The notes: generated by a model not told the origin, from the sequence alone. A stretch of 64,000 bases of DNA from Pandoraea communis (GCF_902459745.1 NZ_CABPSJ010000001.1:682001-746000); one strand, 5' to 3'. Positions 16,527-26,291 are shown, numbered from the stretch's first letter. Program-made: numbers and translations.

Positions 16527-17942
16527 ATGAGTCGCATCACGTCTGCCGCCGGCCTCGCCGGTGGCGTTGCCGCATCCGCATCCGCCTTGGATGACGCACA
16601 CACGAAACAGGAGGCTCCGAACGACGCGATGGCGCGCGCCGTCGTCCGCAAGGTTTCCCGCCGTTTGCTCGGCTTCCTGTTCGTGCTGTTCCTGTTCTCG
16701 TTTCTCGACCGCATCAACGTCGGCTTCGCCGCGCTCACGATGAGCCAGGACCTGGGGCTCACGAGCACGATGTTCGGCATGGCCTCGACCGTGTTCTACC
16801 TGACCTATGTGCTGTGCGGCGTGCCGAGCAATCTAATGCTCGTGAAGTTCGGCGCGCGCCGCTGGATCGGCACGATTCTGATGGCATGGGGACTCGCCTC
16901 GAGCGCCACCATGTTCGCGCACGACACCACGAGCCTCTACCTGATTCGTGCCATCGTCGGTGTCACCGAAGCGGGCTTCCTGCCGGGCATGCTGCTCTAC
17001 ATGGGCGACTGGTTTCCGTCGGCCGCCCGTGCCCGAGCTAACGCCTGGTTCATGATCGCGATGCCGGTCACGTCAGCGCTGGGTGCCGCTGCATCGGGTT
17101 ATCTTCTGCGGCTCGACGGTGTCGCCGGGCTCGCGGGCTGGCAATGGCTGTTCGTGCTGGAGGGACTGCCCACGGTGCTGCTCGGTCTCGTCACATGGTG
17201 GTATCTCGACGACAAGCCGGCCGACGCGCGCTGGTTGAGCCCCGCCGAGAAGCAGACGCTCGACACGATGATCGCCCGCGACCGCGCTGCGGCCAGCGCG
17301 CAGCAAGCAGGTACGGCGTCGAGCGAGGGCGGCAGCGTGTGGCGCGCCATCCTCACGCCGAGCGTGGCGAAGTTCGCGCTCGGGTACTTCTGCCTCGTCA
17401 ACACGCTCTCGCTCGCGTCGCTGTGGATTCCGCAGATCGTGAAGAGCTTCGGCACAACGAGCAGCAACGTCACCATCGGCCTGCTCGCGGCCATTCCGTC
17501 GGTGTGCACGATTGCCGGCATGATCTGGTGGGGACGCCGCTCCGACCGGTTGCAAGAGCGTCGCTGGCATCTGGTGCTGCCAATGCTCTTCTCCGCCGCA
17601 GGCTGGGTCGTGACGTGTTTCGCACCCGACCCATCGCTGCGACTGGCGGGGGTGGCCATGGCCTCGACCGGCGCCTATACCGCGATGGCGATCTTCTGGA
17701 CGGTGCCCGATCGCAGTCTGGCGCCGCACACGCGCGCACTCGGATTGGCGGTCATCAATGCTGTCGGCAATCTCGGGTCGGCGCTGAGCCCGATCGTCGT
17801 CGGCGTGCTCAAGGACTGGACGCACGCCTTCACCTCTGGCCTGATGTTCGCGGCGGCGAGCCTGCTCGTCGGCATTGCGGTGCTGTGGTTCGCGCCATTG
17901 GGGCAGCGGGCGCGGCAAGGTCGGCATCGCGGCGCATACTGA
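16527..17942 (+). CDS. MFS transporter, anion:cation symporter family
   Basis: A 471-residue, twelve-segment major facilitator protein of the ACS family (tartrate, phthalate and 4-hydroxyphenylacetate permease relatives). The first segment is followed by FLDRINVGFAALTM, the signature of this group, and later by GVTEAGFLPGMLLYMGDWFP. It has a long cytoplasmic N-terminus (about 55 residues). The ATG at 16527 has GGAGAAG upstream. Gene order after the MarR-controlled monooxygenase suggests that it imports the aromatic substrate of that enzyme. Confidence 0.88.
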   Translation: MSRITSAAGLAGGVAASASALDDAHTKQEAPNDAMARAVVRKVSRRLLGFLFVLFLFSFLDRINVGFAALTMSQDLGLTSTMFGMASTVFYLTYVLCGVPSNLMLVKFGARRWIGTILMAWGLASSATMFAHDTTSLYLIRAIVGVTEAGFLPGMLLYMGDWFPSAARARANAWFMIAMPVTSALGAAASGYLLRLDGVAGLAGWQWLFVLEGLPTVLLGLVTWWYLDDKPADARWLSPAEKQTLDTMIARDRAAASAQQAGTASSEGGSVWRAILTPSVAKFALGYFCLVNTLSLASLWIPQIVKSFGTTSSNVTIGLLAAIPSVCTIAGMIWWGRRSDRLQERRWHLVLPMLFSAAGWVVTCFAPDPSLRLAGVAMASTGAYTAMAIFWTVPDRSLAPHTRALGLAVINAVGNLGSALSPIVVGVLKDWTHAFTSGLMFAAASLLVGIAVLWFAPLGQRARQGRHRGAY

Positions 17943-18014
17943 CTCGCATCGAAGCATGGCGGACACGGTTCCGGGCCATAATGCGAAACGTCTTCGCGAT
18001 CAAGGAATCTCGCC

Positions 18015-18803
18015 ATGCCTGAAAAAACACCGGTGGCCGCCCAGGGCCCCACACTCGTCGTTCTCATCGATGCCGATAACGCCGCCCCCGCTATCGTCGA
18101 AGGCCTGCTCACCGAAGTGGCCAAGTACGGCGTGGCGAGCGTGAAGCGCATCTACGGCGATTGGACGAAGCCGAATCTCGACGGCTGGAAGAAGTGCCTG
18201 CTCGAATACTCGATCCAGCCAATCCAGCAATTCCGCTACACCGTCGGCAAGAACGCCACCGACAGCGCCATGATCATCGACGCGATGGATCTGCTCTACA
18301 CGGGGCGATTCGATGGCTTCTGCCTCGTCTCCAGCGACAGCGATTTCACGCGCCTCGCCTCGCGCATCCGTGAGCAAGGCCTGATCGTGTACGGCTTCGG
18401 TGAGCGCAAGACCCCGCAGCCGTTCGTAACCGCCTGCGACAAATTCATCTACACGGAATTGCTGCGCCAGGACGACGAGCCCGACGGCGACGAGGCGCCC
18501 GCGCCGCGCAAGCGCCGCACCGCGTCGGATCTGAAGCGCGACACACGCCTCGTGCGGCTGCTGCGCAATGCGGTGACCGGTGTCTCGGACGAAGACGGCT
18601 GGGCCAGCCTGGGCCCCATCGGCAGTCACATCGCCAAGCAGGCACCCGACTTCGACGCGCGCAACTATGGCTTCGGCAAGCTGAGCGACCTCGTGACGAC
18701 TATCGGCCTGTTCGACGTCGAGCAGCGTGCAGGCAGCGGGGGCAATAAAGGACTCTGGGTGCGCATCAAGCCGAAGCGCGGGCCGGTGAAGCGCGGCGAA
18801 TGA
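18015..18803 (+). CDS. NYN-domain RNase-like protein with C-terminal LOTUS (OST-HTH) domain
   Basis: A 262-residue protein. The N-terminal NYN/PIN-like nuclease domain shows LIDADNA (Asp19, Asp21) and the later CLVSSDSDFTRLASRIRE, giving the acidic metal-binding residues of LabA/MARF1-type proteins. After a charged linker (about 155-175), residues 180-250 form a LOTUS/OST-HTH domain, which binds RNA in relatives. A role in RNA cleavage or turnover is likely. It stands alone, 72 nt after the transporter gene, and ends before the tRNA-Val promoter. Confidence 0.85.
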   Translation: MPEKTPVAAQGPTLVVLIDADNAAPAIVEGLLTEVAKYGVASVKRIYGDWTKPNLDGWKKCLLEYSIQPIQQFRYTVGKNATDSAMIIDAMDLLYTGRFDGFCLVSSDSDFTRLASRIREQGLIVYGFGERKTPQPFVTACDKFIYTELLRQDDEPDGDEAPAPRKRRTASDLKRDTRLVRLLRNAVTGVSDEDGWASLGPIGSHIAKQAPDFDARNYGFGKLSDLVTTIGLFDVEQRAGSGGNKGLWVRIKPKRGPVKRGE

Positions 18804-18843
18804 GCACGCCGGCGACTTTTTCCGGCTATTTCGCGCGAAACAC

Positions 18844-18872
18844 TTGCCAGGTTTAGAAATTGACCCTATACT
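18844..18872 (+). promoter_or_regulatory. Promoter of tRNA-Val
   Basis: TTGCCA (18844-18849), 17 bases, TATACT (18867-18872). The expected start is about six bases before the tRNA. Confidence 0.8.
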
Positions 18873-18884
18873 CGCGGTCTTTCT

Positions 18885-18961
18885 AGGCTCGTAGCTCAGC
18901 TGGTTAGAGCACCACCTTGACATGGTGGGGGTCGTTGGTTCGAGTCCAATCGAGCCTACCA
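18885..18961 (+). tRNA. tRNA-Val (anticodon GAC)
   Basis: A full 77-base cloverleaf with encoded CCA. Acceptor AGGCTCG pairs with CGAGCCT; the D arm is GCTC/GAGC; the anticodon stem CCACC/GGTGG encloses loop TTGACAT with anticodon GAC; the T arm has loop TTCGAGT. No integrase or attachment-site repeat is seen beside it. Confidence 0.97.
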
Positions 18962-18975
18962 ACGAATCAAAGCAC

Positions 18976-19014
18976 AAGGCGTTGCGCGTTTTCGCGTGAC
19001 GCCTTTTGTTTTTT
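18976..19014 (+). terminator. Terminator of tRNA-Val
   Basis: AAGGCGT (18976-18982) pairs with ACGCCTT (18999-19005), with an inner CGCG-TTTT-CGCG stem, followed by a T-rich run. Confidence 0.85.
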
Positions 19015-19297
19015 CCGCGACCGATTTTTCCGGCCTGCTTCTCTCGTCGACTCGTCTGGCTCTGCACGCTGGCGAAGCCCGTCCAGTCGCGTTACAAAAC
19101 GACACATCCCAGACAAACTCGTAGCACCTGCTACGCAGCCTCGTCGCTACACTTGCCTCAACGGTTCGACGACAGGCATCGCTCCCCCAACGCTTCACCC
19201 GCCTTCGCGAATCGATCCGACTCACTGGCTACATTGCCTACGCGCGCGCAGCATCCTCGCCCTTTGCGTTAACCTGCGAGCGCTCCTGGAGGTCATC
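19015..19297. other. Intergenic region after tRNA-Val
   Basis: With the terminator, 336 bases separate the tRNA and the next gene. Beyond the terminator I see no promoter pair, RNA or reading frame that I can support. Confidence 0.5.
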
Positions 19298-19594
19298 ATG
19301 AAACGCATGCTTGTCATCGCTGCCCTCGGCGCCGCCGCCGCTGTCGCTTCGACCGCCGCATCGGCCCACGTAGACGTTGGCGTATATCTGGGCATGCCCG
19401 GGCCGGTCGTCGCAGCCCCGCCCGTCTACGTCGCACCGCAGCCGGTCTATGTGCAGCCGGGTCCGGTGTACGAAGCCCCGCAGCCGGTCGTCTACTACGG
19501 CCGCGATCGCTGGCACGATTGGCGCGAGCGCCGCTGGGACGAGCGCCGCGATCGCGGCTGGCACCATGGCTGGCGCCGCGGCGACGACGACTGA
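19298..19594 (+). CDS. Small secreted protein with Pro/Val repeats and charged tail
   Basis: A 98-residue exported protein. Residues 1-23 form a clear signal peptide ending in ASA. The middle carries repeated PVY/PQPV units (PPVYVAPQPVYVQPGPVY), the PXPV pattern found in small beta-proteobacterial envelope proteins. The tail is Trp/Arg/Asp-rich (RDRWHDWRERRWDERR). The function is unknown. GGAGG seven bases before the ATG supports the start. It is monocistronic with its own terminator. Confidence 0.8.
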   Translation: MKRMLVIAALGAAAAVASTAASAHVDVGVYLGMPGPVVAAPPVYVAPQPVYVQPGPVYEAPQPVVYYGRDRWHDWRERRWDERRDRGWHHGWRRGDDD

Positions 19595-19613
19595 CCCCAT
19601 CAAGTACGAAGCG

Positions 19614-19642
19614 GCCCGCCGGTTGGCGTCGGCGGGCTTTTT
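19614..19642 (+). terminator. Terminator after the PXPV protein
   Basis: GCCCGCC (19614-19620) and GGCGGGC (19631-19637) followed by five T. Confidence 0.85.
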
Positions 19643-19644
19643 AA

Positions 19645-19671
19645 GCGGGAAGCGGCACTGCCGCTTTCCGC
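19645..19671. terminator. Hairpin between convergent genes
   Basis: Thirteen-base arms GCGGGAAGCGGCA and TGCCGCTTTCCGC with one mismatch. It sits 45 bases beyond the LysR stop at 19717 and may end that transcript; the T-run on the minus strand is weak. Confidence 0.4.
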
Positions 19672-19716
19672 GTTCTTTTATCTGACGCTCGCGTCTTCCC
19701 TGTCGCACGCCCGCGC

Positions 19717-20619
19717 TCACACCATCGGCACGTCGCGCAACTCGCGCTTCATCCACTCAACAAATGCCCGCGTACGCGACGGCAGCAGCCGGGCATGCGG
19801 ATACACGATATTGACGGGACGTGCCGGCCCCTCGTAGTCCTTGAGTACGCGCACCAGGCGTCCGTCCGCCATCGGCGCGGCCACCTGATACGAGAGGAAG
19901 CAGCCGTAGCCCATCCCGCCGATGCACGCCTCCACCGCAGTGAAGCCGTGACTGATTTCGAGATTGCCGTCGACCGGCACGACGAACTCTCGCCCCCCCT
20001 CCCAGAACCGCCACTGTCCATAGCCGCCGCCATGCGAGCGGATGCAGTTCTTGCCGGCAAGCTCGCGCGGATGCGCAACCTCGCCCTGCTCGGCCAGACA
20101 TTCGGGACTCGCCACCACGACACGACGAATCGCCCCAATGCTCTGCGCGACCAGGCTGGAGTCCTCCAATGGCGAGATGCGAATGCCGACGTCGATGCCC
20201 TCCTCCCAGAGATTCACCACGCGGTCGTTGAGCAACAGACGGCACTTGACGGCCGGATAGGCGCGCAGAAAGCGATACAGCGCAGGCGCGACATGCAGTT
20301 GGCCAAAGAGCACCGGCGCCGTGACCACGAGCGTACCCGTGGGCGCTTCGTGCCGTGCCGCCAGCCGTGCTTCGGCCTCTTGTAGCGCGCTGAGTATCTG
20401 GCGGCATGTGTCGAGATACGTCCGCCCCTCTTCGGTCAGCGCGATGCGGCGTGTCGTGCGGTTGAGCAAGCGCACGTCGAGCGAAGTCTCGAGCGCCGCC
20501 AGAGTGCGCACCACTGCCGGAAGCGATGAATCGAGCGCGCGCGCCGCAGCGCTCAGGCTGCCCCGATCGACGATGGCGACGAACGTCTGCATGGCACGAA
20601 GTTTATCCATGCCGCGCAT
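19717..20619 (-). CDS. LysR-family regulator (divergent from GST)
   Basis: A 300-residue LysR protein. Its HTH is MDKLRAMQTFVAIVDRGSLS, then SLPAVVRTLAALE; the effector domain has a VGIRISPLEDSSL segment. It is of the CrgA/YafC subgroup. I chose the ATG at 20619 because GGAG precedes it by five bases; the family-typical MDKL start at 20610 would be 14 bases away. Three TCGGAG half-sites in the 138-base gap suggest control of the gst/PPOX operon and of itself. Confidence 0.85.
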   Translation of the reverse strand: MRGMDKLRAMQTFVAIVDRGSLSAAARALDSSLPAVVRTLAALETSLDVRLLNRTTRRIALTEEGRTYLDTCRQILSALQEAEARLAARHEAPTGTLVVTAPVLFGQLHVAPALYRFLRAYPAVKCRLLLNDRVVNLWEEGIDVGIRISPLEDSSLVAQSIGAIRRVVVASPECLAEQGEVAHPRELAGKNCIRSHGGGYGQWRFWEGGREFVVPVDGNLEISHGFTAVEACIGGMGYGCFLSYQVAAPMADGRLVRVLKDYEGPARPVNIVYPHARLLPSRTRAFVEWMKRELRDVPMV

Positions 20620-20622
20620 CAT

Positions 20623-20661
20623 TGCTCCGATTTTCGGAGTAGTCAAATCAACTTCGGAGCA
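20623..20661. promoter_or_regulatory. LysR-type operator with three TCGGAG half-sites
   Basis: TGCTCCGA (20623-20630), TCGGAG (20634-20639) and TCGGAGCA (20654-20661). The first two form a perfect CTCCGA-TTT-TCGGAG palindrome that also carries the regulator's own ribosome site; the first and third form a wider inverted pair. Confidence 0.55.
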
Positions 20662-20756
20662 TTTATCCGGAAATCGGCAGGATGGACAATGCGCTCATGG
20701 TGTGACGGCTCCGGCAACAGGGCCGGCACCCGCCCGTCATTACCCGGAGACGTTTC

Positions 20757-21437
20757 ATGACTCATCCTGCCGAAGCTCAAGCGCAACATCCCGCTCGCCC
20801 TGCCCGCCCGATCCGCCTTTATCGGCACGTGCTCTCGGGGCATTGCCATCGCGTCGAACTGATGCTGCACTTGCTGGATCTGCCCTACGAGACCATCGAT
20901 ATCGACCTCCTCGCTGGAGAACACAAGCAGCCCGCGTTTCTCGCCATGAATCACTTCGGTCAGATCCCCGTGATCGATGACGACGGGCGGGTGATTGCCG
21001 ATTCGAATGCCATCCTCACGTATCTGGCGACGCGCTACGACACCCGTGGCACATGGTTGCCGCGCGATGCCGTCGCCGCCGCGAAGGTGCAACGCTGGCT
21101 GTCGGTGGCAGCGGGCGATCTGGCATTCGGGCCGGCGGCGGCACGTGTCGTCGTGGTGTTCCAGCGTCCCGTCGACGCGAGCGCGATGATCGAGCGCGCT
21201 ACGCTTTTGCTCTCGCGCACCGAGGCCTATCTCACCGCACCGCAAGCCACGCCGTTCCTCGCTGGCGACACGCCGACGATTGCCGACGTTGCCTGCTACG
21301 CCTATCTCGCCCATGCCCCCGAGGGCAACGTCTCGCTCGCCCCCTATCCCGCCGTGCGTGCATGGCTGGCTCGTGTGGCCGCGCTACCGCGCTTCGTGCC
21401 GATGGTATCGACGGCATGCGGCCTGAACGCCGCCTGA
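20757..21437 (+). CDS. Glutathione S-transferase
   Basis: A 226-residue GST. The N-terminal thioredoxin-like domain is IRLYRHVLSGHCHRVELMLHLL, with the GSH-binding NHFGQIPVIDDDG and IADSNAILTYLA (SNAI replaces the usual ESxAI). The C-terminal helical domain has the TIADVACYAYLAHAPEG capping motif. GGAG precedes the ATG by nine bases. It is followed after 16 nt by a PPOX-type flavoprotein, so the pair may handle a shared electrophile. Confidence 0.9.
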   Translation: MTHPAEAQAQHPARPARPIRLYRHVLSGHCHRVELMLHLLDLPYETIDIDLLAGEHKQPAFLAMNHFGQIPVIDDDGRVIADSNAILTYLATRYDTRGTWLPRDAVAAAKVQRWLSVAAGDLAFGPAAARVVVVFQRPVDASAMIERATLLLSRTEAYLTAPQATPFLAGDTPTIADVACYAYLAHAPEGNVSLAPYPAVRAWLARVAALPRFVPMVSTACGLNAA

Positions 21438-21453
21438 ACGTCGGGAGGAAATC

Positions 21454-22428
21454 ATGACCGCGCCCGTAGAAACCTCGTTCGCTGCCTCGCCGTTCCATGC
21501 GGGTGAGATCGCCGTTCAGACACTCGCCGGTTCCCGCGAAGCCATGGCGGCAATCGGGGCGCGCGTCATTCGTACCGCAATGCCGGATCAGCATCGCCAG
21601 TTCTTTGCCCAGTTGCCGTTTCTCGTCGTGGGCGCACTGGACGCGCGCGGGCAGCCCTGGGCAACGCTGCTCAGCGGCACGCCCGGCTTCGCACACTCCC
21701 CCGACGCAACGCGGCTGCGCATCGACACGTTGCCGCCCTCGACCGATCCGCTGCATGGCGCAATGACGTTGGGCGCGCCGATCGGCATATTGGGGCTGGA
21801 GCCATCGACGCGTCGCAGGAATCGCGTGAACGGGCCGGTCGTCGAAGCCGATACGCGGGGCTTCGCGATTCGCGTCGCGCAGAGCTTCGGCAACTGCCCG
21901 CAGTACATCCGCAAACGAGACATTTCGCCGGACGGTCACGACAAAGCGCCCCGGGCAGAACCGGCGCAAACGTCGCTCGACGACGATGCGCAATGGCAGA
22001 TCGCCAGTGCCGATACGTTCTTCGTCGCCACGCATTACGCCAGCGACGGTGCGGCGCAACACAGTGCCGGGGCCGACGTGTCGCACCGTGGCGGCAAGCC
22101 GGGCTTCGTGCGTGTCGAGGATGCACACACGCTGACGTGGCCCGATTTTCGTGGCAATGCGTTCTACAACACCCTCGGCAATTTGCACGCCAATCCGCGC
22201 GCGGGACTGGTGTTCGTCGACTTCGCGTCCGGCGACTTTCTTCACGTGGCAGGCAGCGCCGAAATTCTTTGGCATGACGAAGCACAGAGCGGCTTCGAAG
22301 GCGCGCAACGACTCGTGCGCTTACGCGTGCATGAAGTCCGTCGCGTGCGCGGCGCGCTGCCCGCACGGTGGCGTGACGGCGAGACGTCGCCCAGCGTCGA
22401 ACGCACGGGTGCGTGGCCGGCGGCTTGA
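21454..22428 (+). CDS. Pyridoxamine-phosphate-oxidase-like (PPOX) flavin-binding protein
   Basis: A 324-residue protein of the COG3576 type with two split-barrel halves. The first has FAQLPFLVVGALDARGQPWAT near residue 50; the second has GNAFYNTLGNLHANPRAGLVFVDF near 234, the FMN-binding pattern. It is predicted to reduce or sense small molecules with FMN. It shares an operon with gst and ends at a strong terminator. Confidence 0.82.
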   Translation: MTAPVETSFAASPFHAGEIAVQTLAGSREAMAAIGARVIRTAMPDQHRQFFAQLPFLVVGALDARGQPWATLLSGTPGFAHSPDATRLRIDTLPPSTDPLHGAMTLGAPIGILGLEPSTRRRNRVNGPVVEADTRGFAIRVAQSFGNCPQYIRKRDISPDGHDKAPRAEPAQTSLDDDAQWQIASADTFFVATHYASDGAAQHSAGADVSHRGGKPGFVRVEDAHTLTWPDFRGNAFYNTLGNLHANPRAGLVFVDFASGDFLHVAGSAEILWHDEAQSGFEGAQRLVRLRVHEVRRVRGALPARWRDGETSPSVERTGAWPAA

Positions 22429-22485
22429 TCCCTCGTCGACGTTGGGGCTTGCCGCGTGCAGCCGCGGCGTGTACATTGTGACCAC

Positions 22486-22514
22486 GCCCGTCGAGTGACG
22501 GGCATCGTTTTTTT
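22486..22514 (+). terminator. Terminator of the gst-PPOX operon
   Basis: GCCCGTC-GAGT-GACGGGC (22486-22503) followed by ATCG and seven T. Confidence 0.9.
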
Positions 22515-22925
22515 CCTCATTGATCCATGACTGCTCGCGCGTCTCTCCGACTTGCCAAGTCCGATGTCGCACCGCTGCAATGCGGTGCCGGCTCGCGTCT
22601 GCGCGCACGCTTCACAGCAGTCGTAGCGCCTCTGCCGGCGCCGCCGGCCGGTGTGGCACCGCCCGCCGTGGTGGTTGCCGACGTCAGCGTCGTGGCCTGA
22701 CGCCACGTCTGGCGCGCTGGGTGCCCAACACCCGGCACAACACCTTTTCATCCGAATTTCAGTACTGATCCGCCTGCCGGCGCGTCGCCTGTCGTCCGTC
22801 GTACGCGACGACACGTCTTCACGCTGCGTATGCGCCTTGTGTCGCGTCACGGGAAATGGCGTTCTCCAGCCATTTTTATAGACGCGACGCCCGGCAGGCC
22901 GGACATCCTGCTCAGGAGAAGATCG
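22515..22925. other. Intergenic region before the EamA exporter
   Basis: A 411-base stretch. A 57-codon frame (22527-22700) rich in Ala, Pro and Val has no ribosome site and I do not call it. No clear promoter pair is visible. Confidence 0.5.
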
Positions 22926-23774
22926 ATGCAAGTGGAAAGTCTCGCGTGGCGCCGGCATGGCGCCACGCTCTTGTTTGTTCTGTTGTGGAGCGGCGGCGCA
23001 CTGGCCGCCAAATGGGGGCTGACGCATGCGTCGGCGTTTGCGTTTCTCGTGGTGCGGCTTGGCGTGGCGCTCGCTGCGCTTACACTCATTGCGTTCACGC
23101 GCCGTCAATGGTGGCCGGCCGCGGGCACCCGATGGCAAGTCGCGGGCACCGGGGTATTACTCATCGGCGGTTATCAGGCGGCGTATCTGCTGGCGCTCGC
23201 GAACGGCATCACGCCCGGCGCACTCGCAACGGTGCTGGGCGTGCAGCCGATTCTCACGCTCGTGGCGCTTGAGCGGACGCACAGCGCACGGCGTCTTGCC
23301 GGGCTTGCCGTTGCTCTCGCAGGACTGGCGCTCGTCGTCGCGCAGAGTCTGATGTCGGCGCGATTGTCGGCGGCAGGCTCGGTGTGGGCGCTCGGCGCGC
23401 TCGCATGCATGACACTCGGCACGCTCGCGCAGAAAGGCTCGCGCCAGACGCCGCTCGACGTACTGCCGCTGCAATACGCGGTTGGGCTCGCGTTGGCGTT
23501 GCTTGTCGCGCCCACGCAGCCGTGGCACCTCGACGCGTCGTGGGGCTTCTGGCTGCCACTGTTGTATATGGGCCTCGTGATTTCGGTCGGCGCCACGCTG
23601 CTGCTCTACCGCATGATCGCAACGGGCAACCTCGTCACCGTCACTAGTCTGTTCTATCTGGTACCCGTGGTGACGGCATTGCTCGACTGGGGCATCTTCG
23701 GCCATCGCCCGACCGCGCTCGCCGTGGCGGGCACCGCCGCGATCTTGTTGGGACTGCGGTTGGCGCTTCGATAG
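22926..23774 (+). CDS. EamA-family (DMT) transporter
   Basis: A 282-residue inner-membrane protein with ten hydrophobic segments arranged as two EamA repeats (about 10-135 and 150-280). It begins WRRHGATLLFVLLWSGGALAAKWGLTHASAF, the usual EamA N-terminus. Members export amino acids, metabolites or drugs. AGGAGAA precedes the ATG at 22926. The downstream LysR gene (115 nt) may regulate it. Confidence 0.88.
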   Translation: MQVESLAWRRHGATLLFVLLWSGGALAAKWGLTHASAFAFLVVRLGVALAALTLIAFTRRQWWPAAGTRWQVAGTGVLLIGGYQAAYLLALANGITPGALATVLGVQPILTLVALERTHSARRLAGLAVALAGLALVVAQSLMSARLSAAGSVWALGALACMTLGTLAQKGSRQTPLDVLPLQYAVGLALALLVAPTQPWHLDASWGFWLPLLYMGLVISVGATLLLYRMIATGNLVTVTSLFYLVPVVTALLDWGIFGHRPTALAVAGTAAILLGLRLALR

Positions 23775-23810
23775 CGAGGCACAAGCGAGGCAACGCCCGC
23801 GTCGGCTAAG

Positions 23811-23833
23811 ATTGTCAGCTACCGGGTGACAAT
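23811..23833. promoter_or_regulatory. Operator-like palindrome ATTGTCA-N9-TGACAAT (copy 2)
   Basis: Arms and spacer length are identical to the site at 2048-2070 before pirin. It lies 57 bases upstream of a LysR gene, fitting autoregulation. Confidence 0.65.
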
Positions 23834-23861
23834 CACGGGACAAATCCCGTCGTTGTCACCC
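23824..23861. repeat. 38-base nested palindrome upstream of LysR
   Basis: Outer arms GGGTGACAA and TTGTCACCC enclose inner arms ACGGGA and TCCCGT around a CAAA loop. It overlaps the right half of the preceding operator, adding a third TGTCA half-site. As RNA it would fold into a long hairpin, but no T-run follows, so it is not a terminator. Confidence 0.7.
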
Positions 23862-23889
23862 GAATTCTCTTACGACTGGAATCTTGCCG

Positions 23890-24786
23890 ATGGATTTGCT
23901 CGACGATATGCGCATCTTCGTCACCGCCGTGGACGCGGTGAGCTTTACGGGGGCAGCGGCGAAGCTCGGGCTCTCGAAGCAATTCGTGAGCCGCCGCATC
24001 TCGTCGCTGGAGCAAGCGCTGGGCGTGCGGCTATTGCTGCGCACGACGCGGCGGCTGGCGGTCACGGACCTCGGCCGGATCTATTACGAGCGCGCCCGGC
24101 GCATTCTCGATGACGTAGAGGCGGCCAACCTCGCCGTGAGCAGTCAGGGCGAGCGTCCGCGCGGCAATCTACGTGTCTCGGCACCCATGTCGTTCGGGAC
24201 GATGTTCCTCGGCTCGGTCATTCCGTCGTTCCTCACGACATATCCCGACGTCACGATCGAGCTTGAACTGAACGACCGCACCGTCGACATCATTGCCGAA
24301 GGCTACGACGTGGCGGTCCGCATCGGCGAGTTGGCCGATTCGTCGCTGATCGCCCGAACCGTTGCCCCCATGCGGATGGTCACGTGCGCCAGCCCTCGCT
24401 ATCTCGAAGCCCGCGATGCGCCGCAAACCCCGGAAGACCTGCGCGAGCACGCCTTGCTGCCCTACGGCCACACCCAGCGCGTGAGCTGGACCTACGCACG
24501 GGACGGGCATCCAGTCGACATACCGGTGGTTGGACGCTTGCGCGTGAACAACGGTGAACTGGCGCGCGACGCTGCCGTGGCGGGGCTCGGCCTGACATGG
24601 CTGCCGGTGTTCATCGTCGCGCCGGCCCTGCTGAGCGGGCGGCTGGTCACGGTACTCGACGACTTCGCGCCCGCGCCGACGGCAATTCACGTGGTCTATC
24701 CGCAGCATCGTCAGGCATCGCTCGTGATCCGGGCGTTTTCGGATTTTCTGGCCTCAGCGTGCAGCGTGGCGGGTACGCAATGGTGA
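23890..24786 (+). CDS. LysR-family regulator, probable controller of pirin
   Basis: A 298-residue LysR protein: HTH residues 1-60 (MDLLDDMRIFVTAVDAVSFT, then LSKQFVSRRISSLEQ), with a linker and effector domain containing VAVRIGELADSSL. The start at 23890 has GGAA at a fair distance; a TTG six bases upstream is possible. The operator and nested palindrome just before it suggest autoregulation. The same operator at 2048 suggests that it also acts on pirin 22 kb away. The adjacent EamA gene is another candidate target. Confidence 0.88.
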   Translation: MDLLDDMRIFVTAVDAVSFTGAAAKLGLSKQFVSRRISSLEQALGVRLLLRTTRRLAVTDLGRIYYERARRILDDVEAANLAVSSQGERPRGNLRVSAPMSFGTMFLGSVIPSFLTTYPDVTIELELNDRTVDIIAEGYDVAVRIGELADSSLIARTVAPMRMVTCASPRYLEARDAPQTPEDLREHALLPYGHTQRVSWTYARDGHPVDIPVVGRLRVNNGELARDAAVAGLGLTWLPVFIVAPALLSGRLVTVLDDFAPAPTAIHVVYPQHRQASLVIRAFSDFLASACSVAGTQW

Positions 24787-24836
24787 GAATTCGGGAGGTC
24801 GCAGCCGTCCTGGCACACGGGAATCGGCCGTCAGAC

Positions 24837-24866
24837 TTGACCATCCATAGCCCGGACGGGGATACT
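24837..24866 (+). promoter_or_regulatory. Putative argG promoter
   Basis: TTGACC (24837-24842), 18 bases, GATACT (24861-24866). The start would be near 24873, leaving a leader of about 26 bases. Confidence 0.5.
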
Positions 24867-24877
24867 TGACAGGTTAA

Positions 24878-26233
<1,356 letters not shown>

Positions 26234-26291
26234 GTCAGCCGGCTAACGCATCGCCCCACGGGGCGCTGCGTCTGTGTTGTCTGTCACAACA

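Noticed and set aside
18885-18961. tRNA-Val as an integration site
   Set aside because: No integrase, no repeat of the tRNA 3' end and no composition break nearby.
22527-22700. 57-codon frame between the PPOX terminator and the EamA gene
   Set aside because: No ribosome site, low-complexity Ala/Pro/Val content and no promoter.
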